From: Microbacterium sp. MAH-37
Lineage (GTDB): Bacteria > Actinomycetota > Actinomycetes > Actinomycetales > Microbacteriaceae
Reading direction: 5' to 3'
Assembly: GCF_009758255.1 (NCBI RefSeq)
Contig: NZ_WSEN01000009.1
Span: 62,001-126,000, forward strand
Length of the DNA: 64,000 nt
Shown here: piece after piece, positions 1-9,311 of the stretch
Layout: each line of letters opens with the position of its first letter
Position numbering within the stretch: position 1 is the stretch's first letter
The notes under the pieces: model-generated
What the model was told of the DNA's origin: nothing
Databases searched by the model: none
What the model saw: only the letters and a program-made list of their open reading frames with translations
Program-made: the position numbers and the translations under genes

Positions 1-810
1 GCCGACCCGAACCCGCGCTTCGTCGCGGAGCGGATGGTCGACCCGGGCGCGCTGAACATGGGCGTCACGGCGGAGCGCATCTTCGATCGCTTCCCGCACC
101 TGACGAAGGAGCGGTCGGATCGCTTCGGCATGCTCAGCCAGCACAAGGTGCAGGCCGCGTACGACGCGGGCAAGATCCAGCCCGATCTGGTCCCGGTCGC
201 CACCAAGGGCGCCGACGGCGCCTGGGGCCTGGCCACGGAGGACGAGGGCCGTCGCCCGCAGACCACGATGGAGGACCTGGCGAGCCTGAAGACTCCGTTC
301 CGTCCGCACGGTCGCGTCACGGCTGGCACCTCCTCGCCGCTCACCGACGGCGCGACCATGTCGCTGCTCGCCGGCGGCGGCGCCGTCAAGGAGTTCGGCC
401 TGACACCGAAGATGCGGATGGTCTCGTTCGCCTTCGCCGGCGTGCAGCCCGAGATCATGGGCATCGGCCCGATCCCCTCGACCGAGAAGGCCCTGAAGAA
501 GGCCGGTCTCACGATCGATGACATCGGCCTGTTCGAGCTGAACGAGGCGTTCGCCATCCAGGTCATCTCACTGCTCGACCACTTCGGCATCGCCGACGAC
601 GACCCGCGCGTGAACCAGTGGGGCGGCGCGATCGCCGTGGGCCACCCGCTCGCCGCCACCGGCGTGCGTCTGATGATCCAGCTCGCGGCGCAGTTCGCCG
701 AGCGTCCCGACGTGCAGTACGGCCTCACCGCCATGTGCGTCGGCCTCGGCCAGGGCGGCTCGGTCATCTGGGAGAACCCGTTCTTCGACGGCAAGAAGAA
801 GCGCAAGTAA
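1..810 (+). CDS. fadA: Acetyl-CoA C-acyltransferase (thiolase), 5' end cut by the window
   Basis: Thiolase that cleaves 3-ketoacyl-CoA in the last step of beta-oxidation. The frame is open from base 1, so only the C-terminal 269 residues are present and the true start lies outside the window. The family features visible are NEAFAIQVI (thiolase His/Asn region), the GGAIAVGHPLAATG segment near the catalytic His, and the Cys in AMCVGLGQGG close to the C-terminus. It ends with a lysine-rich tail and TAA. The fadB-type gene follows 11 bases later on the same strand, so the two probably form an fadA-fadB operon encoding a trifunctional beta-oxidation complex. Confidence 0.93.
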   Translation, partial: ADPNPRFVAERMVDPGALNMGVTAERIFDRFPHLTKERSDRFGMLSQHKVQAAYDAGKIQPDLVPVATKGADGAWGLATEDEGRRPQTTMEDLASLKTPFRPHGRVTAGTSSPLTDGATMSLLAGGGAVKEFGLTPKMRMVSFAFAGVQPEIMGIGPIPSTEKALKKAGLTIDDIGLFELNEAFAIQVISLLDHFGIADDDPRVNQWGGAIAVGHPLAATGVRLMIQLAAQFAERPDVQYGLTAMCVGLGQGGSVIWENPFFDGKKKRK

Positions 811-821
811 GGGCACGAACC

Positions 822-2960
822 ATGACGAACTACGACGACATCGACTTCTCGCCGATCATGGCCCTCACCGAGGGCGAGGTCATCACGCACTCCCCCGTGC
901 GCGACGTGCGCCTCGCCTCCGGGAAGGTCCTCGCGCTCATCACGCTCGACAACGGCCGTGACCACACCCGCCCGAACACCCTCGGCCCCGCCACCCTCAC
1001 CGAGCTCGGCGAGACCCTCGCCGGTCTCAAGGCGCGCGCGGCCGCGGGTGAGATCCAGGCGGTCGGCATCACCGGCAAGCAGTACATCCTCGCCGCCGGC
1101 GCCGACCTGTCCGACATCAGCAAGGTGGGCTCGAAGGACAACGCGCGACTCATCGCGCAGCTCGGTCACAAGGTGATCGGCTCGCTGAGCGAGCTGGGCG
1201 TGCCCAGCTTCGCGTTCGTGAACGGCCTCGCGCTCGGCGGCGGCATGGAGATCGCGCTGAACTCCACCTACCGCACGGTGGACGCCTCAGCGGCGGCGCT
1301 CGCGCTGCCCGAGGTGTTCCTGGGCATCATTCCCGGCTGGGGCGGCGCCTACCTGCTGCCGAACCTGATCGGCATCGAGAACGCCCTCGAAGTGGTCATC
1401 TCGAACCCGCTGAAGCAGAACCGCATGCTCAAGCCGCAGCAGGCCTACGAGCTCGGCATCTTCGACGAGATCTATCCCGCCTCGAACTTCCTCGAGAACT
1501 CGCTGCGCTGGGCGGACGAGGTCCTCGGCGGCAAGAAGGTCGAGCGCAAGAACGCACCGGGCAAGATCGAGCGCACCGTCAAGTGGCCGGTCGCCATCAA
1601 GATGGCGCGCGGGATGCTGGAGTCGAAGATCGGCACCGTGCCGAAGTCGCCGTACGCCGCGCTCGAGCTTCTCGACAAGGCGCGCAGCGGCACCAAGGCC
1701 GAGGGCTTCGCGCGTGAGGACGAGGCGCTCGCCGAACTCGTCACCGGAGACCAGTTCGCGGCGTCGATGTACGCCTTCGACCTGGTGCAGAAGCGTGCCA
1801 AGCGCCCCGTCGGCGCTCCGGACAAGGCACTCGCGAAGAAGGTCACGAAGGTCGGCATCATCGGTGCCGGTCTGATGGCCAGCCAGTTCGCGCTGCTGTT
1901 CGTACGCAAGCTGCAGGTGCCGGTGCTGATCACCGACCTCGACCAGGCGCGTGTCGACAAGGGCGTGGCGTACATCCACGAGGAGATCGGCAAGCTCGAG
2001 GCGAAGGGCCGCCTGGACGGCGACACCGCCAACAAGCTGCGCGCGCTCGTCACCGGCACCACCGACAAGAGCCTGTACGCGGACTGCGACTTCGTGATCG
2101 AGGCCGTGTTCGAGGAGGTCGGCGTCAAGCAGCAGGTGTTCGGCGAGATCGAGAAGATCATCGCCGAGGACGCGATCCTCGCGACCAACACCTCGTCGCT
2201 GTCGGTCGAGGAGATCGGCTCGAAGCTCGAGCACCCCGAGCGCCTGGTCGGCTTCCACTTCTTCAACCCGGTCGCGGTCATGCCGCTGATCGAGATCGTG
2301 AAGACGTCGACGACCACCGAGGCGGCGCTGTCGACCGCGTTCGTCGTGGCCAAGGGCCTGGGCAAGAACGCGGTGCTCACGGCCGACGCACCCGGCTTCG
2401 TCGTGAACCGCCTACTGGCCAAGGTCATGGGCGAGGCTGCGCGCGCCGTCTACGAGGGCACCCCGGTGGCCGACGTGGAGAAGGCGTTCGGGCCGCTCGG
2501 CCTGCCGATGGGTCCGTTCCAGTTGATCGACCTGGTGGGCTGGAAGGTCGCCGCGCACGTGCAGGACACGATGGTGGCGCACTTCCCGGAGCGGTTCTAC
2601 GCGAACGAGAACTTCCATGCCCTTGCCGACCTCGATCAGGTCGTCGAGAAGGACAAGGGCGGCCGCGTGACCGGGTTCAGCAAGGCTGCGGAGAAGCTCG
2701 TCAAGCAGGTGGCGGGCAACACCCCGGCATCCGCCGACGAGATCCTCCGTCGCGTGCAGGACGGCCTCGCGCAGGAGATCCGTCTCATGCTGGACGAGGG
2801 CGTCGTGCCCGAGGTCGAGGACATCGACCTGTGCCTGATCCTCGGTGCCGGCTGGCCGTTCATCGACGGCGGCGCGTCGCCGTACCTGGACCGTGAGGGA
2901 GCCTCGGAGCGCGTCTTCGGCGGCACCTTCCACACCCCGGTGATCCGCGGCATCGCCTGA
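822..2960 (+). CDS. fadB: Multifunctional enoyl-CoA hydratase / 3-hydroxyacyl-CoA dehydrogenase (FadB/FadJ type)
   Basis: A 712-residue two-enzyme protein for steps two and three of beta-oxidation. The N-terminal crotonase domain (about 1-190) has the oxyanion-hole regions ITGKQYILAAGADLSDIS and NGLALGGGMEIAL, and PEVFLGIIPGWGG. The Rossmann domain starts near residue 342 with VGIIGAGLMASQ, followed by HFFNPVAVMPLIEIV and two C-terminal 3HCDH domains. The frame is open further upstream, but ATG at 822 has AAGGG eight bases before it and begins just after the thiolase stop. Length fits the family (about 700). It is followed by a strong hairpin terminator and converges with the GMC oxidase gene. 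Confidence 0.95.
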   Translation: MTNYDDIDFSPIMALTEGEVITHSPVRDVRLASGKVLALITLDNGRDHTRPNTLGPATLTELGETLAGLKARAAAGEIQAVGITGKQYILAAGADLSDISKVGSKDNARLIAQLGHKVIGSLSELGVPSFAFVNGLALGGGMEIALNSTYRTVDASAAALALPEVFLGIIPGWGGAYLLPNLIGIENALEVVISNPLKQNRMLKPQQAYELGIFDEIYPASNFLENSLRWADEVLGGKKVERKNAPGKIERTVKWPVAIKMARGMLESKIGTVPKSPYAALELLDKARSGTKAEGFAREDEALAELVTGDQFAASMYAFDLVQKRAKRPVGAPDKALAKKVTKVGIIGAGLMASQFALLFVRKLQVPVLITDLDQARVDKGVAYIHEEIGKLEAKGRLDGDTANKLRALVTGTTDKSLYADCDFVIEAVFEEVGVKQQVFGEIEKIIAEDAILATNTSSLSVEEIGSKLEHPERLVGFHFFNPVAVMPLIEIVKTSTTTEAALSTAFVVAKGLGKNAVLTADAPGFVVNRLLAKVMGEAARAVYEGTPVADVEKAFGPLGLPMGPFQLIDLVGWKVAAHVQDTMVAHFPERFYANENFHALADLDQVVEKDKGGRVTGFSKAAEKLVKQVAGNTPASADEILRRVQDGLAQEIRLMLDEGVVPEVEDIDLCLILGAGWPFIDGGASPYLDREGASERVFGGTFHTPVIRGIA

Positions 2961-2973
2961 TCACGTCACGAGG

Positions 2974-3007
2974 GGGACGGGAGAGGAACACCCTCTCCCG
3001 TCCCTTT
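2974..3007. terminator. Rho-independent terminator after fadB
   Basis: A perfect 13-base-pair GC-rich stem (2974-2986 with 2992-3004) and a 5-base loop, followed by TTT. It lies 14 bases after the fadB stop and just before the end of the convergent GMC oxidase gene, so it may serve both strands. Confidence 0.85.
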
Positions 3008-3019
3008 CGTCGTGCTGGG

Positions 3020-4641
3020 CTACTGTGCCGGCCGCGGGTCAGGCTCCCCCGCAGCAGGCCAGTACGACAGCGCACGCTCCGCGAGCGCCGTGATCGTGAG
3101 AGACGGATTCACGCCGGGGTTCGCCGGCACGGCGGAGCCGTCCACGACGTGCAGATCCGGATGCCCCCACACGCGGTGGTAGGCGTCGATGACGCCCTCC
3201 TCGGGGCTCCTCGAGACGACGGCCCCGCCGAGGAAATGAGCTGTCAGCGGGATGCCGAACACCTCGGGCCACGAGCCTCGGGCCTCGGCGGCACGCCGCC
3301 GTCGCGCTCGATGCGGGCGGCGATCGCCTCGGCCGCGCGATGCGCTTGCGGCAGGTGACTGGGGTTGGGCTCACCGTGTCCCTGCCTGCTGGTCATCACC
3401 AGACGACCGAAGCGCCGGCGCAGCGAGAGGGTCAGAGAGTTGTCGGCGGTCTGCATCACCAGCGCGATGATGCCGCGATCGCTCCATCGCCGCAGCGAGC
3501 CGAGGCGCAGCTGCCGCACCGGATTCCGCAGCGCCCGCCACAGCAGATGCCCGAGGCGCCGGTGCAACGGCAGGTCGCCCGGCACCAGGATCGTCGCCAG
3601 GGCGCCCATCAGGTTCGAGCCTGGCCCGTACCGCACGTTCTCCACGTGGGTGCGCCCGTCGACGTGGAACGACGTGGTGATGGCGACGCCCCGGGTGAAC
3701 TCCAGCGACTCGGGCACACGCGTGGCGATCGCGCCGTCGAGCGCCTCGGAGTTGGTCCGGGTGAGACGTCCGAGCGCGTCGGACAGGTTCGGGAGGGCAC
3801 CAGATGCCTTCATCCGGTGCAGCAGCTGCTGCGTGCCCCAGGTGCCGGCCGCGAGCACGACCTGTCTCGCGGTGACCGTGCGCCGGCCGTGCCGCAGCCG
3901 GGCGCCGCTGCGGGAGGTCGTCACGGCGAACCCTCCGCCGCGCAGCGCGCGCACCTCGGTGACAGTGCGGAGCGGCTCGATGACCACTCCGCGACGTTCT
4001 GCGAGGGCGAGGTAGTTCTTCATCAGCGTGTTCTTTGCGCCGACGCGGCAGCCGACCATGCAGTTCCCGCACAGCGTGCATCCGGTGCGCTCAGGTCCTT
4101 CGCCGTCGAAGAACGGGTCGGGCACCCGGAGGCCGGGCGTGCCGAGGAACACGCCGACCGGCGCGCGCCGGAAGGTGCTTCCGACTCCGAGGTCCTCCGC
4201 GGCACCCGCCATGATCCGCTCCACCGGACCATCGTGCGGATAGTGCTCGACGACGCCCAGCATCCGCTTCGCCGTCGCGTAGTGCGGGGCGAGCTCGGTC
4301 TCCCAATCGGCGATGCCGTCCCACTGGCGGTCGGTGAAGAACGGCGAACCCGGCTGGTAGAGCGTGTTCGCGTAGTTCAGCGATCCGCCGCCGACGCCCG
4401 CGCCGGCCAGGATCATCACGTCCGGCAGCCGGTGGATGCGCTGCACGCCGAAGCATCCGATCGCGGGCGCCCACAGGTACCGGCGCACGTCCCAGGACGT
4501 CTTCGCGAAGTCGTCGTCCTCGAACCGGCGACCCGCCTCGTAGACACGCACCCGGTAGCCCTTCTCCGCCAGCCGGAGCGCGGCGACCGATCCGCCGAAA
4601 CCCGATCCGATGACGACGACGTCCTCGTCGAAGTCAGTCAT
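3020..4641 (-). pseudogene. GMC-family FAD oxidoreductase (cholesterol-oxidase-like), interrupted by a frameshift
   Basis: The upstream part (4641 down to about 3290) encodes an FAD-dependent oxidoreductase. Its N-terminus has the dinucleotide-binding motif GSGFGGS (about residues 12-18), then GAGVGGGSLNYAN and a cysteine cluster CTLCGNCMVGC seen in cholesterol-oxidase-like GMC proteins. This frame ends at a TGA at 3244-3246 after an unlikely tail. The missing C-terminus continues in another frame down to 3020 with FGIPLTAHFLGGAVV and VVDGSAVPANPGVNPSLTI, the conserved GMC ending. One missing base near 3283-3291 would restore one protein of about 540 residues. It may be a real inactivating mutation or a sequencing error. 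The start overlaps the lipid kinase end by 8 bases, so it is the last gene of that operon. Confidence 0.85.
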
Positions 4642-5542
4642 GCCTCTCCTCTCCAGGGACCATCACGGTCAGTGCGGCGGGCTGCACGGTGATCGTGCAC
4701 TCCTCCTCGCCGATCCGCTCGCCGTCCGCGTAGACGACGAGCCCGGGCGCGCGCACGGACACCGTGCGCGCATGCCGGTGCGTCACCTCCGGCCGCTCCA
4801 GATGCCGCCCGCGGAGCAGCAGCGGGAACAGCGACGCCAGCCGGAACCGCCCGAGCGGCGCGACGTGCACGACGTCCAGCAGGGCATCGTCGGGCGCGGC
4901 ACCGGCGGCCACCGGCATCCCGCCGCCGTAGCTCGCGGTGTTCGCCACCGCGATCAGCGTGCCGGGCCGCTGCGCGGCCTCGTCTCCGTCCGCGGACATC
5001 ACGAAGTCCATCGGCCGCAGCCGCACCAGCTCGATCAGCAGTGCCAGGTAGTACCGCAGCGCGCCACGCGGCCAGCGCAGCCGGTTGGTGCGATCGCTGA
5101 CCTTGGCGTCGAAGCCGAGCGCGGCGACCGTGAGGAACGGTCTGACGCCCGCGGACGTGCGGACCTCGCCCACGTCGATCGACCGCGGCACCCCGGTGAG
5201 TGCGAGCTCCGCTGCGGCGGCGGCGTCGTGCCGCGGGAGCCCGAGTGCTCGGGCCAGGTCGTTCCCGGTCCCCGCGGCCACGAGCGCGATCGGCACTCCG
5301 GTTCCGCGCACCGCGTCGAGGATGCCGGAGAGTGTGCCGTCGCCGCCGACGACGACGAGCACGCGGGGCTGGGCGGCCACGGCCTGCGCGGCCAGCGCGG
5401 CGGTGTCGGCCGCGGACCGGCCGGCATGGATGCGCACCTCCGCGCCGCGATCTCGGAGGTGCCCGAGCGCGGTGCTCGCGGCGTCCCGCCCGCGCCCCTT
5501 TCCGGAGTCCGGGTTCGCCAGCAGCGCGATGTGATCGCCCAC
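4634..5542 (-). CDS. Diacylglycerol/lipid kinase family protein (DAGK catalytic domain)
   Basis: A 302-residue soluble lipid kinase of the DAGK_cat/YegS/BmrU family, which phosphorylates diacylglycerol or a similar lipid alcohol with ATP. The nucleotide-binding motif GGDGT is at residues 66-70, an N-terminal NPDSGKG loop is present, and AAGTGNDLARALG follows as in the family. It starts with GTG one base after the stop of the FAD oxidase and its end overlaps the GMC oxidase start by 8 bases, so the three are translationally linked. The order FAD oxidase, lipid kinase, with TetR and GlpD alongside, resembles the Rv2249c-Rv2252 region of Mycobacterium tuberculosis, where the kinase has been tied to phosphoglycolipid synthesis. 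The natural substrate is not shown by the sequence. Confidence 0.9.
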   Translation of the reverse strand: MGDHIALLANPDSGKGRGRDAASTALGHLRDRGAEVRIHAGRSAADTAALAAQAVAAQPRVLVVVGGDGTLSGILDAVRGTGVPIALVAAGTGNDLARALGLPRHDAAAAAELALTGVPRSIDVGEVRTSAGVRPFLTVAALGFDAKVSDRTNRLRWPRGALRYYLALLIELVRLRPMDFVMSADGDEAAQRPGTLIAVANTASYGGGMPVAAGAAPDDALLDVVHVAPLGRFRLASLFPLLLRGRHLERPEVTHRHARTVSVRAPGLVVYADGERIGEEECTITVQPAALTVMVPGEERHD

Positions 5543-5543
5543 C

Positions 5544-7163
5544 TCAGATGCCCTGCCCGGCGATCACGGCGCCGGGGTTGAGGATGCCGGCGGGGTCCAG
5601 CTCGCGCTTGATCGCGCGCAGGATGCGCACGCCGGTCTCACCGATCTCCTGCTCGAGCCAGGCCGCGTGGTCTCTGCCGACGGCGTGATGATGACTGATC
5701 GTTCCGCCCGCGGAGATGATCGCGTCGTTCACACCGGACTTCACCCGCTGCCAGGCATCCAGCGGATCGGTGCGGAGACCGGCGAGCACGGTGAAGTACA
5801 GCGATGCCCCGGTCGGATAGACGTGCGAGACATGGCACATGATGTAGCTCTTCGAGCCCTCGGCAGCGAACCCGTCGCGCAGCGCGCTCTCGACGGCATC
5901 ACGGAGAGTCTGCAGATTCGACCAGGTGGTCGCCGTCTCCAGCGTCTCGCAGAACACGCCGGCGTCGAGCAGCGAGTCCCGCAGGTAGGGTCCGTCGAAG
6001 CGGCCCTCGAGCCAGTCCTCTGCGGCGCCCTGCCCGCTCGAGACACCGCCTGCCTGAGCGAGCAGCTCGGCCGTGAGGGCACGGCGCTCGCCAATGTCCT
6101 CACCCTCGTACACCGTGACGACGCTCGCGCCCTTCGCCAGCAGCTTGCCGATCCTGCCGACCTGCGCGAGGCTGACGGCGGTCTCGGCCTCGTCGGACAG
6201 CCGGATGACCGTCGGTCCGCCTCCTCGCTGCGCGACACGACGCAGGCCGTCGACGCCGGAGGCGAAGTCGCGGAACGTCCATGCCTCGAACACCCGCTCC
6301 CGTGGCACCGGGTGCACACGCACGCGTACTTCGGTGATGACGCCGAAGATGCCTTCGGAGCCCAGGAAGACGCGCACGAGGTCGGGACCGGCCGCAGAAC
6401 CCGGCGAGCGGCCGAGCTCGAGGTCTCCGGTGGGCGTGGCGACGCGGATGCCGGTCACCATGGCGTCGAAGCGACCGTACCCCGCGGAGTTCTGCCCCGA
6501 CGAGCGAGCCGCCGCGAAACCGCCGATCGTCGCGTAGCGGAAGCTCTGCGGGTAGTGGCCGAGCTCGTAGCCGCGGGCGACGAGGAGCGCTTCCGCGTCC
6601 GGCCCGGTCGTGCCGGCCGCGAGGGCCGCCTCGCCGCTGATCTCGTCCAGCGCGATCAGTCCCGACAACCGGCGCAGATCGAGGCTCACCACCGCGCGAT
6701 GGAGCCCGCGCTCCGGGTCGAGCGCTCCGACGACGCTCGTGCCTCCGCCGAACGGGATCACGGCGAGGTCGCGTTCCGACGCGATCGACAGGCAGGCGAC
6801 CACCTCGGCGTGGCTTCCGGCGCGCACGATCGCATCCGGGGCGTCCTGTCGCGGCATTCGGCGACGCAGCAGGTCGGGAGTCGATCGCCCGCCCGCATGG
6901 CGCACGCGCGACTCCGCCGAGACATCGACATGGTCTGCGCCGACGACGGCACGGAACGCGGCGAGATCCTCCTCGTTCAGAGCGGATGCCGGAATTGCGA
7001 CATCCGCGAGTGGCACGGCGGGCTCCGGACGGCGGATGCGCCCCAGCAGCAGCGGAAGCAGTGTGCGCACGGCGCGCGGGAGATCCTTCTCCTTGGCCGG
7101 GTCGCCCCAGCCGTTCCAGCGCATCGGCGCGTCCTCGGCCACTCTGCCGTCTTCGTCGATCAT
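5544..7163 (-). CDS. FAD-binding oxidase, alkyl-dihydroxyacetonephosphate synthase-like
   Basis: A 539-residue flavoprotein of the PCMH/VAO type. The FAD pyrophosphate loop FGGGTSVVGALD lies near residues 138-149, ATIGGFAAARSSGQNSAGYG follows, and the C-terminus has the ISHHHAVGRDHAAWL stretch like that of alkyl-DHAP synthases and D-lactate dehydrogenase relatives. True AGPS enzymes swap the acyl group of acyl-DHAP for a fatty alcohol to make ether lipids. That this protein does so is inferred from similarity and neighbours only. The start is uncertain: ATG at 7163 is used here, and a second ATG at 7124 begins MRWNGWGDP, the first family-like segment. It heads an operon with the lipid kinase and GMC oxidase. 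Confidence 0.85.
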   Translation of the reverse strand: MIDEDGRVAEDAPMRWNGWGDPAKEKDLPRAVRTLLPLLLGRIRRPEPAVPLADVAIPASALNEEDLAAFRAVVGADHVDVSAESRVRHAGGRSTPDLLRRRMPRQDAPDAIVRAGSHAEVVACLSIASERDLAVIPFGGGTSVVGALDPERGLHRAVVSLDLRRLSGLIALDEISGEAALAAGTTGPDAEALLVARGYELGHYPQSFRYATIGGFAAARSSGQNSAGYGRFDAMVTGIRVATPTGDLELGRSPGSAAGPDLVRVFLGSEGIFGVITEVRVRVHPVPRERVFEAWTFRDFASGVDGLRRVAQRGGGPTVIRLSDEAETAVSLAQVGRIGKLLAKGASVVTVYEGEDIGERRALTAELLAQAGGVSSGQGAAEDWLEGRFDGPYLRDSLLDAGVFCETLETATTWSNLQTLRDAVESALRDGFAAEGSKSYIMCHVSHVYPTGASLYFTVLAGLRTDPLDAWQRVKSGVNDAIISAGGTISHHHAVGRDHAAWLEQEIGETGVRILRAIKRELDPAGILNPGAVIAGQGI

Positions 7164-7168
7164 GCGTT

Positions 7169-7185
7169 ACAGTGTGACACATTGT
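7169..7185. promoter_or_regulatory. Palindromic operator between the FAD oxidase and TetR genes
   Basis: ACAGTGTGACACATTGT is a 17-base near-perfect palindrome: 7 of 8 pairs match around a central A. It fills the whole 20-base gap between the divergent starts and overlaps the GTG start of the TetR gene, as expected for a self-controlling TetR that also governs the lipid operon. Confidence 0.7.
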
Positions 7186-7792
7186 GGAAGAACGTCAATT
7201 CGAAGAGGTCCTGCCGACCGTCGTGCTCCCGAGCTGGGACGCCACGCAGACCCGCATCCTGGACGCCGCCGACGACGTCATGGTGCGCCGCGGAGTGCAC
7301 GATGTGACCATCGCCGAGCTCGCCCGCCGCGCCGAGGTGAGCCGACCGACCATCTACCGCAACTGGAGCGATGCCGACGACGTCGTCCGCACGGCGCTGC
7401 TGCGCCGCGCCGCCGGCATCCTGTCGCAGTTCCCTGCACGCGAACGCGACCGCACACAGGTGGTCCAGGATGTGCTGCGGTTCATCCGGCTGTTCCGTGG
7501 CGATGCCGTGTACGGCCGGCTGCTGACCGAGGAGCCCGAAGCGTTCACCCGATACACGCTGCAGCGCGTCGGCTCCAGCCAGCGCATGATCATCCGCTGG
7601 CTGGCGCAGGCGATCTCCGCGGCGCAGCCCGGCGGAACCGTACGCACCGCCCCTCCGCAGGAGATCGCCGTGATGCTGCTCCTCGTCGCGCAGTCCGCCG
7701 TGCTCTCGCACGGCACGGTCGCCGAGCTGATCGACGAGGAGGCCTGGGAACGCGAGCTGGGCGCCGCACTGGACGGGCTGCTGCGGCCATGA
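7184..7792 (+). CDS. TetR family transcriptional regulator of the lipid/GlpD cluster
   Basis: A 202-residue TetR-type repressor. The N-terminal helix-turn-helix covers TIAELARRAEVSRPTIYRNW (about residues 45-64), preceded by RILDAADDVMVRRGVHDV. The C-terminal ligand-binding domain is not diagnostic. The GTG start lies inside a palindrome shared with the divergent FAD oxidase promoter, and its stop overlaps the glpD start (ATGA), so it is co-transcribed with glpD. By position it most likely controls both arms of the cluster. The inducer is unknown; an acyl-CoA or lipid would fit. Confidence 0.92.
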   Translation: MEERQFEEVLPTVVLPSWDATQTRILDAADDVMVRRGVHDVTIAELARRAEVSRPTIYRNWSDADDVVRTALLRRAAGILSQFPARERDRTQVVQDVLRFIRLFRGDAVYGRLLTEEPEAFTRYTLQRVGSSQRMIIRWLAQAISAAQPGGTVRTAPPQEIAVMLLLVAQSAVLSHGTVAELIDEEAWERELGAALDGLLRP

Positions 7793-9249
7793 CCACCGCC
7801 TCCGCCGACCTCGACGCCGTGCGGCGCCTACGAGAGCTCGCGCGCGCCGCCGACGAGACCGTCGACGTGCTCGTGATCGGGGGCGGCATCACGGGAGCGG
7901 GCGCTGCTCTCGACGCCGCGTCGCGCGGCCTGAGCGTCACGCTCGTCGAGGCCGAGGATCTCGCGTTCGGCACCAGCAGGTTCAGCTCGAAGCTGGTGCA
8001 CGGCGGGCTGCGCTACCTCGCCACCGGTGACGTCGCGACCGCGAAGGAGAGCGCGCTCGAGCGCCACCTGCTCATGACGCGGATCGCGCCGCACCTGATC
8101 CGCCCGCTCCCCCAGCTGCTGCCGTTCGCACCCGGTGTGACGTTCTCACAGCGCTCCGCCGGCGCGGTGGGCATGATGATGGGCGATCTGCTGCGGATGC
8201 GCGCACACACCTCGCGCAGGACCCTGCCGGGGCCGCGGGCGGTGTCGGCGCGCACGGCGCGGCGCCTGGTCCCCGCACTCTCCGCTCAGGGCCTGCGCGG
8301 AGGGATGCTGTCGTACGACGGGCAGCTCGTCGACGATGCGCGACTTGTCGTGACGGTCGCGCGCACCGCCGCGAGTCTGGGGGCGAGCATCCTCACGAGG
8401 GTGCGCGCGGTCGCGCTGCGCGGCGACGGGGCGAGCGCCGAGGATGCGCTCACCGGCGAGCGATTCGAGCTGCGCGCGCGGAGCGTGATCAATGCGACCG
8501 GCGTCTGGGCCGGCACGCTCGACCCCGGGATCGCGGTCCGTCCGAGCCGGGGTACCCACATCGTGCTGGACGCCGCAGATCTCGGACATCCCGCGGCGGC
8601 CCTGACGATCCCGCATCCGGGCTCGGTCAGCAGATACGTCTTCGCGCTGCCGCAGCAGCACGGCCGGGTGATCGTCGGTCTGACCGACGAGGACGCCCCG
8701 GGACCGGTTCCCCGGGTGGCCGCGCCGACCGAGGCCGAGATCGTCTTCCTGCTCGACAGCGTGAACAGGGTGCTCACCGAGCCGATCGGCCGTGACCGCG
8801 TCCGTGGCGCGTTCGCCGGGCTGCGGCCGCTGGTCGACCGCGGCGGCGGCTCCACAGCCGACGTGTCCCGGCGGCATCTCGTCGCGGCATCCGACGACGG
8901 GTTCGTATCGGTGCTCGGCGGCAAGCTGACGACGTACCGGCGGATGGCAGAGGATGCGGTGGACCTGGCCCTGCAGCTGCGCGATCTGCCGCAACGCGCG
9001 AGTCGCACCTCGTCGCTGCGGCTGGTGGACCCGGCGGGTGGCCCGTCGGAGCCCGTGGCGGACGGCCTGTCGCTGACGCGGGAGGACGTGGTCTCGGCCG
9101 TGCGCACCGAACTCGCACTCACCGCGGACGATGTGCTGGACCGACGGACCCGCATCGGGCTTGTGCCCGAGGAACGCGAGCGTGCGCTGGCGCCCGTCTC
9201 CGCCCTCGTCACCCGGACGCTCGAGGAACTCTCGGAGAACGGCGGCTGA
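7789..9249 (+). CDS. glpD: Glycerol-3-phosphate dehydrogenase, FAD-dependent
   Basis: A 486-residue flavoprotein that oxidises sn-glycerol 3-phosphate to dihydroxyacetone phosphate at the membrane face, passing electrons to quinone. The DAO-type FAD motif VIGGGITGAGAALDAASRG lies at about residues 26-44, followed by the GlpD signature FGTSRFSSKLVHGGLRYL, and VLGGKLTTYRRMAEDAVD near the C-terminal domain. It is shorter than many GlpD proteins (about 540-570), the difference lying in the C-terminal helical region. The start overlaps the TetR stop. DHAP is the precursor used by alkyl-DHAP synthases, so placement beside the AGPS-like oxidase makes metabolic sense. Confidence 0.93.
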   Translation: MTTASADLDAVRRLRELARAADETVDVLVIGGGITGAGAALDAASRGLSVTLVEAEDLAFGTSRFSSKLVHGGLRYLATGDVATAKESALERHLLMTRIAPHLIRPLPQLLPFAPGVTFSQRSAGAVGMMMGDLLRMRAHTSRRTLPGPRAVSARTARRLVPALSAQGLRGGMLSYDGQLVDDARLVVTVARTAASLGASILTRVRAVALRGDGASAEDALTGERFELRARSVINATGVWAGTLDPGIAVRPSRGTHIVLDAADLGHPAAALTIPHPGSVSRYVFALPQQHGRVIVGLTDEDAPGPVPRVAAPTEAEIVFLLDSVNRVLTEPIGRDRVRGAFAGLRPLVDRGGGSTADVSRRHLVAASDDGFVSVLGGKLTTYRRMAEDAVDLALQLRDLPQRASRTSSLRLVDPAGGPSEPVADGLSLTREDVVSAVRTELALTADDVLDRRTRIGLVPEERERALAPVSALVTRTLEELSENGG

Positions 9250-9311
9250 ACACCCGTCGTTCCGAGCGGCTTTCGCCGTCGGCGGCATCCGCGAGGGGGC
9301 ACAGTGGTGCC

